Part shown: piece by piece, positions 24,605 through 32,814 of the stretch
Layout of the letters: each line of letters begins with the position of its first letter
Numbering within the stretch: position 1 is the first letter of the stretch
Assembly: GCA_016780825.1 (NCBI GenBank)
Contig: JADHLF010000018.1
Coordinates: 1-40,948, forward strand
Direction of reading: 5' to 3'
DNA: 40,948 bases
Origin: Planktomarina sp.
GTDB taxonomy: Bacteria; Pseudomonadota; Alphaproteobacteria; Rhodobacterales; Rhodobacteraceae
Program-made: the position numbers and the translations under genes
Notes under the pieces: generated by a model
What the model saw: the letters and a program-made list of their open reading frames with translations, nothing else
What the model was told of the DNA's origin: nothing
Databases searched by the model: none

Positions 24605-24892
24605 ATGCAAAAACTATCCATCATCAGGTTCAAACCTAAGCCAGGGTGTCTTGATGAATTTGCTGCTAACTTAAGCGCATATAATGAGACAAAACACCGA
24701 GTTTTTCACTTAATGAAATCGGGCGAAGAGCTGCATGCGATTGTCATACGAGATGCCACGATCCTGGCTCAGGACGCCGCCGAGGGCGTTACGTTCCTGG
24801 ACAGTCAGCGACATCTTCTACAGGAATTCGATCCCGTAAACCGGCATACAATCCCGTTAAGCGGAGATTTAGTATACACCACCGTGACATAA
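24605..24892 (+). CDS. Small ABM-like protein (95 aa)
   Basis: 95-aa protein. I chose the ATG at 24605, with GGAGG 5 nt upstream, over an in-frame TTG at 24593. KLSIIRFKPKPGCLDEFAAN is the classic ABM opening: a strand, a turn with PG, and a helix. A helix-strand unit (LHAIVIRDATILAQ) and a final strand (GDLVYTTVT) follow. It lies 39 nt after the preceding gene and 39 nt before the next. No catalytic residues are recognisable; ligand binding or heme- or quinone-related oxidation is known for some family members. Confidence 0.68.
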   Translation: MQKLSIIRFKPKPGCLDEFAANLSAYNETKHRVFHLMKSGEELHAIVIRDATILAQDAAEGVTFLDSQRHLLQEFDPVNRHTIPLSGDLVYTTVT

Positions 24893-24931
24893 TTGTGAGC
24901 TTAAGGCTCCCCTAAGAAAGGCAAATTATCG

Positions 24932-25189
24932 ATGTCATTTATGGTAAAAGTTACGCACGATTACTCGACATGTCAGGCACATCACCCAACAAAAGCAGAT
25001 CTTTATAAAAATACGTTGGCGAGTTTGGGTGATCATGGAATTAAAGTTCATGGGCATTACTCAAATCGGCTCATCCATACAAACTTCATCATATGCGAAA
25101 CAGACAGCTTTGAGGCCTTAGATGCAGCTTTTGATCCAATCCTTGAGATGGGTCATTTTGAAGCGACGCCCGTCATAAGGCGGGATTAA
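24932..25189 (+). CDS. Small ABM-like protein (85 aa)
   Basis: 85-aa protein, last of the plus-strand run. MVKVTHDYS (strand), HPTKADLYKNTLASLGDHG (helix), KVHGHYSNRLIHTNFIICET (two strands) and SFEALDAAFDPILEMG (helix) give a beta-alpha-beta-beta-alpha-beta order like muconolactone isomerase- or EthD-type small barrels. Several histidines cluster in the middle (HGHYSN..IHTN). A second in-frame ATG at 24941 could also be used. Function unknown. Confidence 0.65.
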   Translation: MSFMVKVTHDYSTCQAHHPTKADLYKNTLASLGDHGIKVHGHYSNRLIHTNFIICETDSFEALDAAFDPILEMGHFEATPVIRRD

Positions 25190-25279
25190 CCAAGCTCTAC
25201 CGCATCGCTCAGCAGAGTTGCATGGTATGACAGGCACTCATCAGCGTCAATGAGGAGCGATGTTTTGCGGTCCTCTGGG

Positions 25280-25711
25280 TCAGCCCTGCGGGTTGAGGGA
25301 TGCAATCGCCGGAAGAAGGTCAGCAACATCATCTACGGTTTTGCTGATCATTCCGTCCACAAATAAATTCCTAAAACGTCTTTCACAGGCTGTGATTGCT
25401 ATGATGGGTCGATCCTTCGCGTAGGTGAAGCCAATTTCAGCCGCTGTCCCTGAATCGATGTCCTGTCCCGTGATCAGCGCAACTGTTAGGTCCGCTGCCT
25501 TCAATGCCGTCAAATCAGTATTAAAGATTTTATCCTTTGTGGCTTGGCTCAAATTCGTGCCTTCCAACTCAGAGTCATCAATACCGGATTGATCCCTATG
25601 GGGCAAAAAGCATGTGTAGCCACTGCCCTCTAATTGGGCCGCTATAAGCTCGAGATAGCTTCTCTCATGCGCGTTGAACAATGGGCCTGCGATATATATA
25701 TTTTTGATCAT
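25280..25711 (-). CDS. Nucleoside 2-deoxyribosyltransferase-like protein
   Basis: 143-aa protein of the nucleoside 2-deoxyribosyltransferase/DNPH1 fold. The start IYIAGPLFNAHER carries the family AGP-F turn, and Asp66 (NTDLTALKAADL) is in the usual acidic position. DSGTAAEIGFTYA (86-98) places the nucleophilic Glu92 as in transferases and in 2'-deoxynucleoside 5'-monophosphate hydrolases. It would cleave or exchange the base of a deoxynucleoside or its monophosphate. It stands alone, on the opposite strand to the preceding small genes. Transferase and hydrolase cannot be separated by eye. Confidence 0.85.
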   Translation of the reverse strand: MIKNIYIAGPLFNAHERSYLELIAAQLEGSGYTCFLPHRDQSGIDDSELEGTNLSQATKDKIFNTDLTALKAADLTVALITGQDIDSGTAAEIGFTYAKDRPIIAITACERRFRNLFVDGMISKTVDDVADLLPAIASLNPQG

Positions 25712-26060
25712 GCGTTTAAACTCACCTCTTTCGGTTCACCATGAACTTATGGAGGGAGGTGCAAAAAAGCTAGCCTGCTTGGCGGTCTGCGTCCCTTGTT
25801 TCAGCACAGGCATTTGATCGCCCGACCGGCCCCGGCGCGACACCATCCGTTTTGACCTGCCGCAGATTGCTGCCACGGCTTTGCTGGCATGGCTTTGCTG
25901 GAATGGGCTGCACCACAGCAGACAGATGATCGCATTAAAATACCGGGCGAAATCCGCCAAATCGCAAGAAAAATTGGACCTCTCCAAAGCGCATGAAAGC
26001 TGCATCCCTCATGCGGGCTGCTTACAGTGGCGCAGGTCGACAGCCGGGACTCGCCGCATT
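25712..26060. other. Intergenic stretch without a recognisable gene
   Basis: About 350 nt between the deoxyribosyltransferase-like gene and the end of copD. Frames on both strands are short, rich in Cys, Trp and Arg, and match no family I know, and none has a convincing ribosome-binding site. It contains a short tandem repeat. It may hold the copD terminator and the promoter of the deoxyribosyltransferase-like gene, or a decayed gene. Confidence 0.5.
25877..25904. repeat. Two-copy 14-bp tandem repeat
   Basis: GGCTTTGCTGGCAT is followed directly by GGCTTTGCTGGAAT: two 14-bp units differing at one position. It lies within the otherwise featureless intergenic stretch. The repeat length is not a multiple of three. 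It is probably a slippage product with no evident role. Confidence 0.7.
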
Positions 26061-26912
26061 TTATAGGGGCAAAGTAAGACTTGTTGTCAAAACCGCCGTC
26101 GTGCCAAGGATCGCAATTATGATCACCCATTCCGCATCGATGGATTTGGCAAGATGGCGGGCTCCGGATCCATCGCCTAAGCGCAGCGCAGGAACGAAGC
26201 GAAGCTTATTTGCCGCCGCAAGCCCCAGAAGCAAGCCGATCAGCAAAGTTTTAACAATCAATGCCTGCCCATAATCAGTTTCCCTGAGCGCGGCAAAAGA
26301 ACCAACCAGCTGATAACTCATGTAAACCCCCGCGACAATCAGCCCAGGAACGGTGACCGACGCAAGCACACCAAACCGATGCCCAACAGTCGCAGCGGCA
26401 GCATAGGTTTGGCCTGATGATGCCAAACGTCTCAGGGGTGTGAGAATGCCAATCCATAGCGCAACTGCGAGCAAGTGTATCATCAATGCGGCATCTAACA
26501 GTCTCGCACCGCGGTCAGAGATATGCCCGATCTGGCCAAAAGACCCAATGGCGATGACGCCCCCCAGCATGGAAATCCAAATCCCAACGCGCCCAAGGAA
26601 TAACCCTAGGATGAGAAGACTTAGGCCCAAAACACGCGCGATGAACGCTGTGCCGACCGGGGTCGCCCATAGGAGGCCGAGCATTTCAGGATCAATCATG
26701 CCGCTGGCATCACCGGTCAGGTTGGCACCGCGCAGCAAAAACGCAAGGATCGTGGCAATCAGGCCAAGCGACGCAAATGCCGCGGCCAGACCATTTGTGC
26801 GGTCCAGCTGAAATAGTCGTGTCGCCAAAACCGTTCCTGTGGCCGTTAAAACACCAAGATAAAGAGCAAATTTCGTGATGATGGCCGCCAGAGTAATAGG
26901 ATCAAGCATCAT
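26061..26912 (-). CDS. copD: Copper resistance protein CopD
   Basis: 283-aa inner-membrane protein with about eight hydrophobic segments, typical of CopD/PcoD. Conserved features include ALMIHLLAVALWIGILTPL (helix with a histidine and tryptophan) and VTVPGLIVAGVYMSYQL. CopD is thought to move copper across the membrane with periplasmic CopC. The start overlaps the copC stop by 4 nt, so both are coupled. Copper import for cuproenzymes is as likely as resistance. Confidence 0.92.
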   Translation of the reverse strand: MMLDPITLAAIITKFALYLGVLTATGTVLATRLFQLDRTNGLAAAFASLGLIATILAFLLRGANLTGDASGMIDPEMLGLLWATPVGTAFIARVLGLSLLILGLFLGRVGIWISMLGGVIAIGSFGQIGHISDRGARLLDAALMIHLLAVALWIGILTPLRRLASSGQTYAAAATVGHRFGVLASVTVPGLIVAGVYMSYQLVGSFAALRETDYGQALIVKTLLIGLLLGLAAANKLRFVPALRLGDGSGARHLAKSIDAEWVIIIAILGTTAVLTTSLTLPL

Positions 26913-27253
26913 CGTTTAACAGTGAAGCCGAATTTGCCATTTAAGGCATGACCATCCGCCCCAAGTCCGCGCCACTCAACCACATAGGTCCCGGGCCCCA
27001 TATCTTGCATGGGTAAAATAAACTCTTGGGTGAAGGTTTTCTGTGCCCCAAGGTCTAGGTTCAGCGCAGGGCTGCCTGCATGCGCGAGCGTGACCCGGGT
27101 GAGGCGAATATCACCTTTGAAGTCCATCAAAACTTCAACTGGCATTTCTGACACAATTGACCCATTGGCGGGTGTCGTTCCATCGAGGGGGGAGTGGGCC
27201 ACAGCGGTTGTTGCCCAAATCGCGATCGCTGCGGCGCATAGAATAATCTTCAT
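26909..27253 (-). CDS. copC: Periplasmic copper-binding protein CopC
   Basis: 114-aa exported protein. The ATG at 27253 gives a clean signal peptide (1-19) with cleavage after AVA, leaving His20 as the mature N-terminus. CopC uses that amino-terminal histidine plus an Asp and a His as Cu(II) ligands; Asp100 and His102 in ADGHALNG fit. The mature domain SPLDGTTPANGSIV and the LPMQDMGPGTYVVEWRG strand are typical. It sits between a cytochrome c gene and copD in one operon. The longer frame start at 27349 overlaps the cytochrome gene and lacks support. Confidence 0.92.
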   Translation of the reverse strand: MKIILCAAAIAIWATTAVAHSPLDGTTPANGSIVSEMPVEVLMDFKGDIRLTRVTLAHAGSPALNLDLGAQKTFTQEFILPMQDMGPGTYVVEWRGLGADGHALNGKFGFTVKR

Positions 27254-27287
27254 CTTTGGTCCCCGCAATTTGTTTTGTTCCAAAGGA

Positions 27288-27731
27288 TCAATTGATCCCA
27301 TTGGCACGTTGCAATTCTCGGATATAGGCGATGATAATGGTGACATCACCTCTCGTCAAACCTTCAATCACTGGCATATTGCCAAAGCGCCAATGGTGAG
27401 CCTGAACACCTAGCGCAACGGCCCGTTGAAAGCTCTCGTTAGCATGATGGCTTGGCTCGTAAATCTTATGTATCAAAGGTGGCGCTAACCCATCCTTGCC
27501 GGCCGCGTTCTCTCCATGGCAGATAGCGCATTTTGCGTCAAAGCCAAGTTTGCCGATCTGAGCACTCTGTGACAGATTGTCAGGCAAAACAACCATAGCC
27601 AGTGGCGCCGCTTCGGCGCTTTCGACATGGTTAACAGCGCGCGCTTTTTGTCCAACTGGCCAAAATGAATAGCCCAAGACAGCCGCAACCATCACCGCGG
27701 AAACTGCGACTGTAACTTTCATAAAATGCAT
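27288..27731 (-). CDS. Membrane-anchored c-type cytochrome
   Basis: 147-aa monoheme cytochrome c. An uncleaved N-terminal helix (residues 5-25) anchors it facing the periplasm. The heme motif CAICH is at 68-72, and Met119 in RFGNMP is the likely sixth ligand. The C-terminal helix DVTIIIAYIRELQRANG closes the fold. The ATG at 27731 has GAGG 9 nt upstream. The stop is 35 nt before copC, giving the order cytochrome c-copC-copD. The genes may serve copper supply to, or electron flow around, a cytochrome oxidase; that is inference. Confidence 0.92.
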   Translation of the reverse strand: MHFMKVTVAVSAVMVAAVLGYSFWPVGQKARAVNHVESAEAAPLAMVVLPDNLSQSAQIGKLGFDAKCAICHGENAAGKDGLAPPLIHKIYEPSHHANESFQRAVALGVQAHHWRFGNMPVIEGLTRGDVTIIIAYIRELQRANGIN

Positions 27732-27953
27732 TGCGATTTCCTCTTTGTAAAAATACGGTTTTTGATCGCTTAAAACACCTTCTATTTGCGCGTTGCGATC
27801 ACAGGCAAACTGGCATTCATGGTGTGGTGCGAGGGGTTGATCTCCCATTCCACCAAGATCCAAACCTTACCCGTCCGCAGTCAACGCCGCAAGGATGCGC
27901 GCGCCCTTCCCTAGGCCTAGCCAATCTCGCAGTGTGATCGCCCCAATTGAGCG

Positions 27954-28766
27954 CTATGGCTCCACCACCACAACCTCCGTGCCCCATTGGTCGCAGCCTG
28001 CCTGCAGGTTTTCAGGCAGCGCGGCATCTGTAAACAATTTGTTTACATCCTTTAAGGCGCAAATTTTCAGCGGTGCTGTGCGTTTGAACTTCAGATGATC
28101 CGCCACCACCATGACCTGCCGTGATTGCTTTAGAGCGGTTTGACTAACCATAATTTCTTGATCATCAAAATCCAGCAAATCCCCATCGAGATCAATCGCA
28201 GAGCAGCCCAAAATTGAGAAATCAAATTTGAAATTCTTGATCAGCTCCGCCGTAAGGCCCCCAACCAATCCCCCATCAGAACGGCGCAACACACCCGCGG
28301 TTAGGATGATTTCACAACTGGAATTGGCCGCCAAAATATTGGCCGTGTTCAGATTATTGGTCACAACCAAAAGGTTTTCATGATCCAATAGCTGTTGCGC
28401 GACGGCTTCGGTGCTGGTGCCAATATTCAAGAAAACAGAGGCCCCATTCGGGATGGATTTTGCACAAGCCTTGGCAATGGCGGTCTTGCCGCGCGCGTTG
28501 AGCCTCCGCCGCTGTTGATACACAATATTGACCACCCCCGAGGGAATGACCGCGCCCCCATGCACCCGCTCCAATTGGCCCGACCCTGTCAACTCTGCCA
28601 AATCACGGCGGATGGTTTGAACCGTGACCTGATAGCGTTTGGACAGCTCTTCAACGGTGACCTTTCCCTCTTTGCGGGCCAGCTCCAATATTTCGCGATG
28701 CCTAAAATTTGAAGCCAATTCTCTCGTCCCACCTACTCCGATGCCTTTTCGCCAGGGATTTAACAC
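27954..28766 (-). CDS. glpR: DeoR-family repressor GlpR
   Basis: Repressor of glycerol-3-phosphate use, 270 aa. The N-terminal DeoR helix-turn-helix (about 25-75) reads VTVEELSKRYQVTVQTIRRDL with the GQLERVHGGAV wing. The sugar-phosphate domain has NIGTSTEAVAQQL (phosphate-loop-like) and VVTNNLNTA. It is divergent from glpD across 185 nt, which strongly supports the GlpR assignment. The frame opens with GTG at 28766; a TTG at 28718, close to the family's usual N-terminus, is an alternative. Confidence 0.9.
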   Translation of the reverse strand: MLNPWRKGIGVGGTRELASNFRHREILELARKEGKVTVEELSKRYQVTVQTIRRDLAELTGSGQLERVHGGAVIPSGVVNIVYQQRRRLNARGKTAIAKACAKSIPNGASVFLNIGTSTEAVAQQLLDHENLLVVTNNLNTANILAANSSCEIILTAGVLRRSDGGLVGGLTAELIKNFKFDFSILGCSAIDLDGDLLDFDDQEIMVSQTALKQSRQVMVVADHLKFKRTAPLKICALKDVNKLFTDAALPENLQAGCDQWGTEVVVVEP

Positions 28767-28885
28767 ACCTACCTGATCGCGATAATCAGCTCTGCATCGC
28801 TGGCGTCAAGAATAAAGCCACATAAGCGAACATTATTAGTCGTATTTTATCCGTTAATACGTCCAATTTACCAAATGCGAAAATA

Positions 28886-28899
28886 AACGAACATTCGTT
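28886..28899. promoter_or_regulatory. Predicted GlpR operator
   Basis: AACGAA-CA-TTCGTT is a perfect 6-bp inverted repeat with a 2-bp spacer, 53 nt upstream of the glpD ATG. Its CGAACATT core also occurs at 28827-28834, so two sites may be present in the glpR-glpD promoter. The E. coli GlpR site contains similar TTCG/CGAA halves. Assignment rests on position and symmetry. Confidence 0.6.
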
Positions 28900-28951
28900 A
28901 TTGATAGTATTGCCGACATGATGATATGGCAAAAATCAACGAATCTAAGAC

Positions 28952-30583
28952 ATGAACCCCGATGGAGCGCCTGTGACCCAAGCCGATACAAATGACATCA
29001 TCGATCTGTTCGTGATCGGCGGCGGGATCAACGGCTGCGGCATTGCGCGCGATGCGGCGGGGCGCGGTTTGCGTGTCGAGCTTGCGGAAATGAACGATTT
29101 GGCCTCGGCAACCTCATCGGCTTCAACCAAATTATTTCATGGCGGCCTGCGGTATCTTGAATATTGGGAACTGCGGCTTGTGCGCGAGGCGCTGGTGGAG
29201 CGTGAAACCCTGCTCAGAGCCATGCCCCATATTTCCTGGCCCATGCGATTTGTGCTGCCCTATCATCAAGATATGCGATTTGAGAGCAACACGCCCACAT
29301 CGAAACTTCTCAATGCCCTCATGCCCTGGATGAAAGGCCGTCGCCCAGCTTGGCTCATTCGCTTCGGTCTTTTTTTATATGACACGCTTGGCGGGAGAAA
29401 GATTTTGCCGCCAACGCGGGCGATTGATTTGCGCCAGGGTCCCGAAGGCGCGCCTTTGAAGGCTAATTTTACACAGGCCTATGAATATTCGGATTGCTGG
29501 GTCGAAGACAGCCGTTTGGTTGCCCTAAACGCCCGCGATGCAGCAGCTCGCGGCGCGCGCATCACCACCCGAACCAAAGTCACGATGGCACAAGTGCTGG
29601 ACGGCATCTGGCACGTTACCTTGCAAGATCAATACAGCGGCGCGCGCCGGACGGTGCGGGCGCGGTTTTTGGTCAACGCCGGAGGGCCCTGGGTCGAAAA
29701 TATCATTCGCAACACCATCGGCCTTGACACCAAAGAAGGCGTGCGCCTGGTGCGGGGCAGTCACATCATCACGCGCAAGCTCTACGATCATGACAAATGC
29801 TATTTTTTCCAGGGACAAGACGGTCGGATCATTTTCACAATTCCCTATGAAACGGATTTCACCTTGATCGGCACAACCGATGTCGATCACCAAGATCTTG
29901 CGGAAAAACCAGTCTGTCAGTCTGAAGAGCAAGATTATTTACTGCAATTCGCCTCAACCTATCTCAAAGCACCCGTCACCGCTGAAGATGTGGTGGCCAC
30001 CTATTCAGGCGTTCGACCGCTCTACAACGACGCGGCCAGCTCCGCCACGGCCGCCACGCGAGACTATGTTTTGAAGCTCGACAACTCTGCCGGAGCGCCA
30101 CTTTTGAATGTCTTTGGCGGCAAAATCACAACCTACCGCAAACTTGCCGAACAGGCATTGCAACAGATTTCGGAACATGCGCCGCAGATAGGGCAAGCTT
30201 GGACCGCAGGGGTGGCCCTGCCCGGCGGCGATTTCCCCGTGGACGGGGTGGAAGAGATCATCCACCAACTCATCACAAAATTCCCGTTTTTGACGGCGCC
30301 CTGGGCGAGAAGATTGGTCAAAGCCTATGGAAACGAGGCTTTTGACGTCTTAGGCGCAGCCCAGCTTGCCACAGATTTGGGGGAAGATTTTGGGGCCAAT
30401 TTGACCGCGCGCGAAGTTACTTGGTTGATGGACAAGGAATTTGCCCAGACCGCCGAGGATGTGATCTGGCGCCGCAGTAAATTGGGCCTGCGCCTCAGCC
30501 ATGCGCAGATTGAGAGATTGCAAACTTGGATGCAGCAACAGTTGACGGCGGCCCAGACCGGGCAAGCCGCCGCGCAGGCCTAA
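28952..30583 (+). CDS. glpD: Glycerol-3-phosphate dehydrogenase (GlpD)
   Basis: Membrane-associated FAD enzyme, 543 aa, oxidising sn-glycerol 3-phosphate to dihydroxyacetone phosphate and passing electrons to quinone. The FAD motif GGGINGCGIARDAAGRGL starts at residue 23. SSASTKLFHGGLRYLE, FLVNAGGPWVENI and VVATYSGVRPL are GlpD signatures, and VFGGKITTYRKLAE closes the catalytic region. The ATG at 28952 lacks a Shine-Dalgarno, whereas a GTG at 28973 has GGAG 6 nt upstream and may be the true start. No glpK or glpF is in view. Confidence 0.95.
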   Translation: MNPDGAPVTQADTNDIIDLFVIGGGINGCGIARDAAGRGLRVELAEMNDLASATSSASTKLFHGGLRYLEYWELRLVREALVERETLLRAMPHISWPMRFVLPYHQDMRFESNTPTSKLLNALMPWMKGRRPAWLIRFGLFLYDTLGGRKILPPTRAIDLRQGPEGAPLKANFTQAYEYSDCWVEDSRLVALNARDAAARGARITTRTKVTMAQVLDGIWHVTLQDQYSGARRTVRARFLVNAGGPWVENIIRNTIGLDTKEGVRLVRGSHIITRKLYDHDKCYFFQGQDGRIIFTIPYETDFTLIGTTDVDHQDLAEKPVCQSEEQDYLLQFASTYLKAPVTAEDVVATYSGVRPLYNDAASSATAATRDYVLKLDNSAGAPLLNVFGGKITTYRKLAEQALQQISEHAPQIGQAWTAGVALPGGDFPVDGVEEIIHQLITKFPFLTAPWARRLVKAYGNEAFDVLGAAQLATDLGEDFGANLTAREVTWLMDKEFAQTAEDVIWRRSKLGLRLSHAQIERLQTWMQQQLTAAQTGQAAAQA

Positions 30584-30703
30584 GGGCAAGCCTGGACTGC
30601 GATGCAATAAGCCTTTGGTTTCAAGTATTAAAGAAAACAGCCCCTTGTGTCGTGGCCGAACAGAGCCCTTGTCTCTTTCGCTCTGATAGATCATTTTGGA
30701 CCT

Positions 30704-31363
30704 ATGGCGAAGACTCAAACTCAATGGCTCTCACTGATCCTATTCCTGTGGACCTGGACCTATGTCTCGGCCAATCAGGTTGATTTTTCAAACGGCTGGC
30801 GTGAACAGCGCTTTTCTTTCTTTTCCAGCAACGAATTTGAGCCGCGTGGCGAAACCTTGCATATTCGTTCCGATGGGACAGTCTCCATGTTCTGGAGCCG
30901 CCTGCCTTTGGGGCTTGCGAACAGCACCGGGGCGCATTGGGACTGGGAGGTCACAGCGTCGGTGCCGCCCACAGACCTCACACGCAAGGGCGGTGATGAT
31001 CGAAATTTATCCGTTTATTTTGTCTTCATGCCTGAGACGGTCCTGCCAAAGGCAGATGCTAAACTCACAGATTTTCTGGGCGACGACCGCGCGCGCGTCT
31101 TGATGTATGTCTGGGGTGGAAATCACATGCGCGGAGAAATCTTGCCGACGCCGTATTTAGGGGAGCTCGGCCGAACCTTGATTTTGCGACCCGCCGGCAC
31201 CGGACAGGCCCGCGAGCGGGTCAACCTAAAAGCCGATTTTCAACGCGCCTTTGGCACAAAGCCAACACGTCTGGTTGGCATTGCTATTTCAGCCGACAGT
31301 GATGACACGGGCACGCAGATCAGGGCGCGCGTCTCGAATATGCGTCTCGACGCGGCGCATTGA
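30704..31363 (+). CDS. DUF3047 family exported protein
   Basis: 219-aa protein with an N-terminal hydrophobic segment (residues 7-22, ending near VSA) that looks like a signal peptide. I chose the ATG at 30704 because the signal begins there. The body resembles DUF3047: FFSSNEFEPRGETLHIRSDG, WDWEVTASVPPTDLTRKGGDD, LMYVWGGN and GIAISADSDDTGTQIRARVSNM, the last being the typical C-terminal strand pair. A periplasmic location is likely. It follows glpD by about 120 nt in the same direction and converges on the aminotransferase gene. Function unknown. Confidence 0.82.
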   Translation: MAKTQTQWLSLILFLWTWTYVSANQVDFSNGWREQRFSFFSSNEFEPRGETLHIRSDGTVSMFWSRLPLGLANSTGAHWDWEVTASVPPTDLTRKGGDDRNLSVYFVFMPETVLPKADAKLTDFLGDDRARVLMYVWGGNHMRGEILPTPYLGELGRTLILRPAGTGQARERVNLKADFQRAFGTKPTRLVGIAISADSDDTGTQIRARVSNMRLDAAH

Positions 31364-31427
31364 TCCGCCCCATCCCAACCCAAGGCCTGACCGGCGCGGG
31401 TGACACAAGCGCGCCCATGGGCAAATA

Positions 31428-32603
31428 TTAGCCTGGGTTTCGTGCCAAAAACTCTTTCATGCGCGTCAGAGCGCGGGTTATGTTTTCTTGGCTATTGGCA
31501 TAGGAAATACGAATGTAGCCCTCGCCAAGCGTGCCAAAATCCGGCCCCCCAATCGTGGCCACACCGGTTTGCTCAAGCAGTTCACCGGCCAAAACCTTAG
31601 CTTTCCACCCGGTTTGGGAGACATTGGGAAAGGCATAAAAGGCGCCCTTCGGCGTGATGCAGGAGACCCCGGGGATGTCATTGAGTTGCGTGACCACCGA
31701 TTTGCGCCTTGCATCGAATTGCGCCACCATCTCACCCACGGCGGCTTGTGGACCGGTTAAGGCCTCCACTGCCGCATATTGCGCCGGGGCATTGACGCAA
31801 GACCAGGCATTCACAGCCAATTTTCGAGCCATATTGTACAATCTGTCTGGCCAAATCGAATAGCCCAAACGCCAGCCTGTCATCGCATAGGTCTTGGACC
31901 AGCCATTGAGCACAATTAACCGGTCGCGAATTTCGGGGTAGGTCAATAGGCTGACATGCTGCTCCCCATCATAGAGCATTTGGTCGTAAATTTCGTCAGA
32001 CAGGATGGCCACATCGGGATAATCCGCAAGACCGGCCACCAATTTATCAATTTCCGCCTTGGGCGTTATGCCGCCGCAAGGATTGGCTGGAGAATTTAGG
32101 ATAATCAGCCGTGTTTTGGGGCCAATCAGCTTCAATGTCTCCTCCGCAGAGAACGCAAAGCCATTCTCCTCGCGGATCGGAATGGCAATCGGCGTGGCAC
32201 CGGTATATTCAATCATCGAGCGATAGATTGGAAAGCCCGGATCCGGATATAAAATCTCCCCGCCAGCTTCGCCAAACATCAAGATCGCGGTGAACATCGT
32301 CACCTTTCCCCCCGGCACGACCAGTACATTGGCCGGGCTCACCTCTGTGTTATATCTGCGGTGTAGATCGGCGCTGACCGCTTCGCGCAGCGGCAAAATT
32401 CCAGTCGCATCCGTATAGCCATGATGGCCATCGCGCAGAGCTTTCACCGCCGCCTCAACGATATTTTCAGGTGTTGGGAAATCCGGTTGACCGATCCCAA
32501 GGTTGATCACATCCATACCACCCGCGGCCAAAACCCCGGCGCGGCCCAAGACGGCAAACGCGTTTTCTTCACCAATTCGATCGAAATTTGAAACTGTCTT
32601 CAT
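31428..32603 (-). CDS. Class I/II pyridoxal-phosphate aminotransferase
   Basis: 391-aa fold-type I aminotransferase. The PLP-binding residues are visible: Asn174 in SPANPCGG, Asp203 and Tyr206 in SDEIYDQM, Lys237 in GWSKTYAMTGWRLGY forming the Schiff base, and Arg245 for the phosphate. A C-terminal arginine in GYIRISYAN should bind the substrate carboxylate. The AspB/AspC-like group transfers amino groups between aspartate, alanine or aromatic amino acids and 2-oxo acids; the exact substrate cannot be read. It stands alone between the DUF3047 gene and the TcuA-like gene. Confidence 0.92.
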   Translation of the reverse strand: MKTVSNFDRIGEENAFAVLGRAGVLAAGGMDVINLGIGQPDFPTPENIVEAAVKALRDGHHGYTDATGILPLREAVSADLHRRYNTEVSPANVLVVPGGKVTMFTAILMFGEAGGEILYPDPGFPIYRSMIEYTGATPIAIPIREENGFAFSAEETLKLIGPKTRLIILNSPANPCGGITPKAEIDKLVAGLADYPDVAILSDEIYDQMLYDGEQHVSLLTYPEIRDRLIVLNGWSKTYAMTGWRLGYSIWPDRLYNMARKLAVNAWSCVNAPAQYAAVEALTGPQAAVGEMVAQFDARRKSVVTQLNDIPGVSCITPKGAFYAFPNVSQTGWKAKVLAGELLEQTGVATIGGPDFGTLGEGYIRISYANSQENITRALTRMKEFLARNPG

Positions 32604-32814
32604 GTTGAACCTTTATGCCTCTTGGCGTGATAGACGGGCGGGCCGCTTGACCGTAAGGATGCGATTGCAACGGCCTAAATGTCCAGCGCTTAAATGTCCA
32701 ATTTATGCGCAATCGGGCGCAGATTATGTTTGACGCGAATTTTTTGACTCAACGCAAGCAGATTTGCGCAAAACCCATGGTCTGTGCCGCAGACCCGATG
32801 CAGGCAACCGTTCT

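Noticed and set aside
25736..26130. Minus-strand frames of 89 and 109 codons after copD
   Set aside because: One overlaps the copD end in another frame; both are Cys/Trp/Arg-rich and fit no family, including DUF2946, which I considered because of the copper genes.
31393..31415. Possible terminator between the DUF3047 and aminotransferase genes
   Set aside because: The stem is only 6 bp with an 11-nt loop and no T-run follows on either strand.
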